From RGIG6178 sp045118975 (GTDB lineage Bacteria > Bacillota_I > Bacilli_A > RFN20 > DUOF01): a DNA stretch of 64,000 nt. Under the pieces are notes generated by a model, which saw nothing but the letters and a program-made list of their open reading frames with translations, was not told the origin of the DNA and made no database searches. Position numbers and translations under genes: made by a program. Every line of letters begins with the position of its first letter. The stretch's first letter is position 1. The stretch spans positions 29,659-93,658 of the forward strand of contig JBGVCT010000006.1 in the NCBI GenBank assembly GCA_045118975.1. The letters run 5' to 3'. This document shows positions 61,491 through 64,000 of this stretch, piece after piece.

Positions 61491-64000
61491 ATGAAAACTA
61501 AAAAGAAAGTTATTACAGGATTGCTTGCTCTAACATTTGCTGCAGGAACTTATGTTTTGACTGGCTGTGAGGATACTGATAATGAAGAAACTATGACTGA
61601 AACTGTTTATTCAATCAAGTATCACCTAAATGGTGGAACAAATGATTCTAGTAATCCAGAAACTTATAAAGCTAGTGATGAAACGTTTTCTTTAAAGAAT
61701 GCAATTAAAGAAGGGTACACTTTTGCTGGGTGGTATGAGGAATCAACTTTTGTAAATCAAGTTACTACGATTGAACAAGGCGATAAAGGACATATGGATT
61801 TATATGCTAAATTTGTACCACACACATATACTATTACTTATGAATTAAATGGCGGTGTGTTATCTAAAAACAATCCAGAGAGTTATGATGTTACAACAGA
61901 AACTATAAGCATTAACAATCCAACTAAGGAAGGATATACATTTGTTGGCTGGAAAGATGAAGATACAGGTACTATTGTACAATTTAGAAAAATATTAAAA
62001 GGTAGCATGGGTGACAGAAGATTTTCGGCACAATGGGAATTAACTACTTATAAGATTACTACTATATCTAACTATGGAGATATTAATATTGTAGGTGGGG
62101 CTAATCATGGAGATGAAATAACATTTGTTATAGAACCAAATCCAGGATATGAGGTTGTTGAAATTAGAATTAATGATGAAATCAAAGATGCTACCACAAC
62201 AAGTTTTACAATGCCTGGAGAAGATGTTACTTTAGAAGTAATTTACAAAGCTAGTGAATACACAATTACCTACAATTTAGATGGCGGGGTAAATAGTTCT
62301 GATAACAGAGATACTTATGATATTGAAACATTAGATTTTGATATTGCAATGCCTACTAAAGAAGGATATCACTTTATGGGTTGGAGAGATGAGAGTACTC
62401 AACAAGTTTCAAGGACATTTACAATCATAAGAGGTACAACAGGAAATAAAACGTATACTGCGTTATGGAGCGTTAACTCATATAATATTGGATTTACAGC
62501 TGATCATGGAACAATAGCAATTCCTTATTCTGCTGATTATGGAAGTACAGTTGAATTTACTGTTTACCCTGATATGGGATATTCATTGACTAAGATAATT
62601 ATGAATGGCGAAGAAATTAATGCAACAAGTAGAAGCTTTGTAATGCCAGCAGGAGATGTAGAACTACAATTCATCTTTGAAAGGGATGTCTACCCAATCG
62701 AATATGTATTAAATGGTGGAACAAATGATGATAGAAATCCTGCTACATTCACAGTTAATGATGCACTAAATATTTATGATGCCAAAAAAGATGGATACAC
62801 ATTTATGGGATGGTATGTTGATGAAGAATGTACTCGTCAATTTACTGGTGGATATATGTCAGAACCATTAACATTATATGCAAAATTTGCTCAAGCAAGT
62901 ATTGCTGGTACATATTATGAAACTGTAGAAGAAGCTATTGAGGCAGCTGAATTTGGTGATATAGTTCAAATTTTATCTGGAACAAAAATTAGTAATACAA
63001 TTACTATAGAAAAACAAATAACTCTAAGAGGAGAAGATGCAGATGTTTCTGTAACCGATAATTTTGAAGGAGCAGCAATGTTCATCATTGAAGGAAATGT
63101 TCACTTTGAAGGATTAAATCTAGATGCTAGAGGTCAAAGTAGAGTTATTAGAGTCAATAGTGGAAATCTTGTGTTATATGAAACTAATGTTACAGGCGGA
63201 TATAGTAATTCATATATTGCAGGTGTTTATGTAACTGGTAGATCAACATTTGCTATGTATGGTGGAAGTATCAAGGGAAATACAATTGCAGAAAAACAAG
63301 ATTATTTAGAATATGCAACAGATTTATGGATAGGATCACAAGCTTCAGGTACTGTGGCTATTATTGATGAAAATGCAGAAATTGGTAGTGTATTTGTAAA
63401 TGCTAACTCATATAAGAGTGAAACTGGTGGAATATTAAGTATTATTGATGGAACTGTGGAAAATGTGTATGTTGAATATGATGAAGAACAATATGCAGTG
63501 TTTGAATATACTGGCGGTAGTGTTGATAAACTTATGATATCTACAAAGGAAACAGGAAATTATGTTACAATTCACAATCCTGAAAAGGGCATTTATAGAG
63601 GTGGACATACAATTTATAGTGAAGAAAAAACATATCTTACTTTAAATGATGCTATTGCAGCAGCTGAATCAGGAGATGTGGTTAAAGTAATGGGAGAGAC
63701 AGTTATCTCAGAACAAATTACAATTAATAAAGACTTAACTATAGTAGGTTATGATGCAACAATTAAAACTTCAGAAGACTTTACTGGGGCGGCTATGTTT
63801 GTTATTGAAGGATTAGAAACAGATGTAAAGTTTGATGATATAAGATTAGATGCAAATTTAAAATCTAGAGTAATAAGAGCAAATGCAGGACATTTAAATC
63901 TAACTGATACAATTGTAACTGGTGGATATAGTGGTTCATATGTGGCAGGAGTATATGTTACAGGTTATGCAACATTTGAAATGCATGGTGGAAGTATAGT
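61491..64000 (+). CDS. Very large repeat lipoprotein (InlB-type repeats plus beta-helix units), C-terminus outside window
   Basis: ATG at 61491 with AAAGGGTGG upstream; the frame is open to the window end (836 full codons). A lipoprotein signal ends LTGC (Cys26). Then alternating modules: InlB B-repeats (about 38-105, 113-180, 257-330, 401-465; GYTFAGWYEES and GYTFVGWKDED type) and two bacterial-repeat domains (about 186-256, 331-400, ending SFTMPGEDV and SFVMPAGDV). From about 472 come two homologous beta-helix-like units spaced 239 residues apart. It resembles surface adhesins or glycan-binding proteins; function is inferred. It shares the InlB-type module with the lipoprotein at 20732. Confidence 0.85.
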   Translation, partial: MKTKKKVITGLLALTFAAGTYVLTGCEDTDNEETMTETVYSIKYHLNGGTNDSSNPETYKASDETFSLKNAIKEGYTFAGWYEESTFVNQVTTIEQGDKGHMDLYAKFVPHTYTITYELNGGVLSKNNPESYDVTTETISINNPTKEGYTFVGWKDEDTGTIVQFRKILKGSMGDRRFSAQWELTTYKITTISNYGDINIVGGANHGDEITFVIEPNPGYEVVEIRINDEIKDATTTSFTMPGEDVTLEVIYKASEYTITYNLDGGVNSSDNRDTYDIETLDFDIAMPTKEGYHFMGWRDESTQQVSRTFTIIRGTTGNKTYTALWSVNSYNIGFTADHGTIAIPYSADYGSTVEFTVYPDMGYSLTKIIMNGEEINATSRSFVMPAGDVELQFIFERDVYPIEYVLNGGTNDDRNPATFTVNDALNIYDAKKDGYTFMGWYVDEECTRQFTGGYMSEPLTLYAKFAQASIAGTYYETVEEAIEAAEFGDIVQILSGTKISNTITIEKQITLRGEDADVSVTDNFEGAAMFIIEGNVHFEGLNLDARGQSRVIRVNSGNLVLYETNVTGGYSNSYIAGVYVTGRSTFAMYGGSIKGNTIAEKQDYLEYATDLWIGSQASGTVAIIDENAEIGSVFVNANSYKSETGGILSIIDGTVENVYVEYDEEQYAVFEYTGGSVDKLMISTKETGNYVTIHNPEKGIYRGGHTIYSEEKTYLTLNDAIAAAESGDVVKVMGETVISEQITINKDLTIVGYDATIKTSEDFTGAAMFVIEGLETDVKFDDIRLDANLKSRVIRANAGHLNLTDTIVTGGYSGSYVAGVYVTGYATFEMHGGSI
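62905..64000 (+). repeat. Tandem beta-helix repeat units within the large lipoprotein
   Basis: Unit 1 begins around 62905 (TVEEAIEAAEFGD, GAAMFIIEG, SRVIRVNSG, IAGVYVTG) and unit 2 around 63625 (TLNDAIAAAESGD, GAAMFVIEG, SRVIRANAG, VAGVYVTG). Corresponding codons are 717 bases apart. Unit 2 runs off the window, so more copies may follow. Confidence 0.8.

Noticed and set aside
62905..64000. Tandem repeats as a CRISPR array or mobile element
   Set aside because: The repeats are in-frame protein modules of 717 bases with diverged sequence, not short direct repeats with spacers.

Overview
The window is a strongly AT-rich, gene-dense chromosome segment of a low-GC Gram-positive bacterium (Bacillota, class Bacilli in the broad sense). 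Evidence: Bacillus-like S10/spc/alpha, str and rplKAJL ribosomal clusters; a zinc-type S14; strong GGAGG ribosome binding sites; TTGaca-N17-TAtaAT promoters; and a tRNA array in the order Pro-Ala-Met-Ile2-Ser-fMet-Asp-Phe, as in Bacillus. UGA is used as a stop (adk, the zinc-ribbon gene at 35718, the permease at 49690), so this is code 11 and not Mycoplasma. The missing rpmD and the short, lipoprotein-rich gene set suggest an uncultured, host-associated Bacilli or Erysipelotrichia-like lineage (for example an RF39-type gut organism); that placement is inference.

Layout. 1-10934: end of the S10 operon, spc operon and alpha operon (rplV end to rplQ, with secY, adk, map, infA, rpmJ, rpoA). 10975-11522: a 60-residue membrane protein and a membrane-anchored EIIB-like protein that lacks the phosphorylated cysteine. 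11550-13631 (minus): HelD, an RNA polymerase recycling helicase, behind an unusual G-rich structured leader. 13791-19245 (minus): jetA-jetB-jetC, a Wadjet/MksBEF-type SMC complex with its own promoter and terminator but no jetD nuclease gene. 19397-20581 (minus): two small membrane-protein genes. 20732-27853: four lipoproteins forming two copies of a two-gene unit (PrsA/parvulin-like foldase plus partner). 28041-32353: rpsL, rpsG, fusA, tuf. 32529-35620: an unknown gene, then rplK, rplA, rplJ, rplL with two L1-type leader hairpins and an L10 leader.

35718-44326: zinc-ribbon membrane protein, RsmC-like methyltransferase, mutS, mutL, miaA, a cysteine-containing orphan, fhs and a DUF951 gene. 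44406-46121 (minus): small operon with an Ig-like anchor protein, a secreted or membrane-anchored ComEC-like metallo-beta-lactamase-fold enzyme and a two-TM protein. 46246-48397: two paralogous orphan genes with near-identical promoters. 48411-51064: membrane proteins and an ABC ATPase/permease pair without a binding protein. 51101-56099: tex, dprA, topA. 56186-58324: a secreted, membrane-anchored GH13 (pullulanase-like) protein whose catalytic residues appear lost. 58338-60104 (minus): RNase J. 60335-61247: nine tRNA genes. 61491-64000: the start of a very large lipoprotein with InlB-type repeats and tandem beta-helix units, running off the window.

Most of the window is core translation, DNA repair and RNA metabolism. 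The accessory interest lies in the nuclease-less Wadjet-like operon, the helD leader, the duplicated foldase cassette, the pseudo-amylase, and the orphan paralogs. I found no CRISPR array, insertion sequence, prophage, rRNA gene or replication origin. No gene-free stretch exceeds 300 bases.
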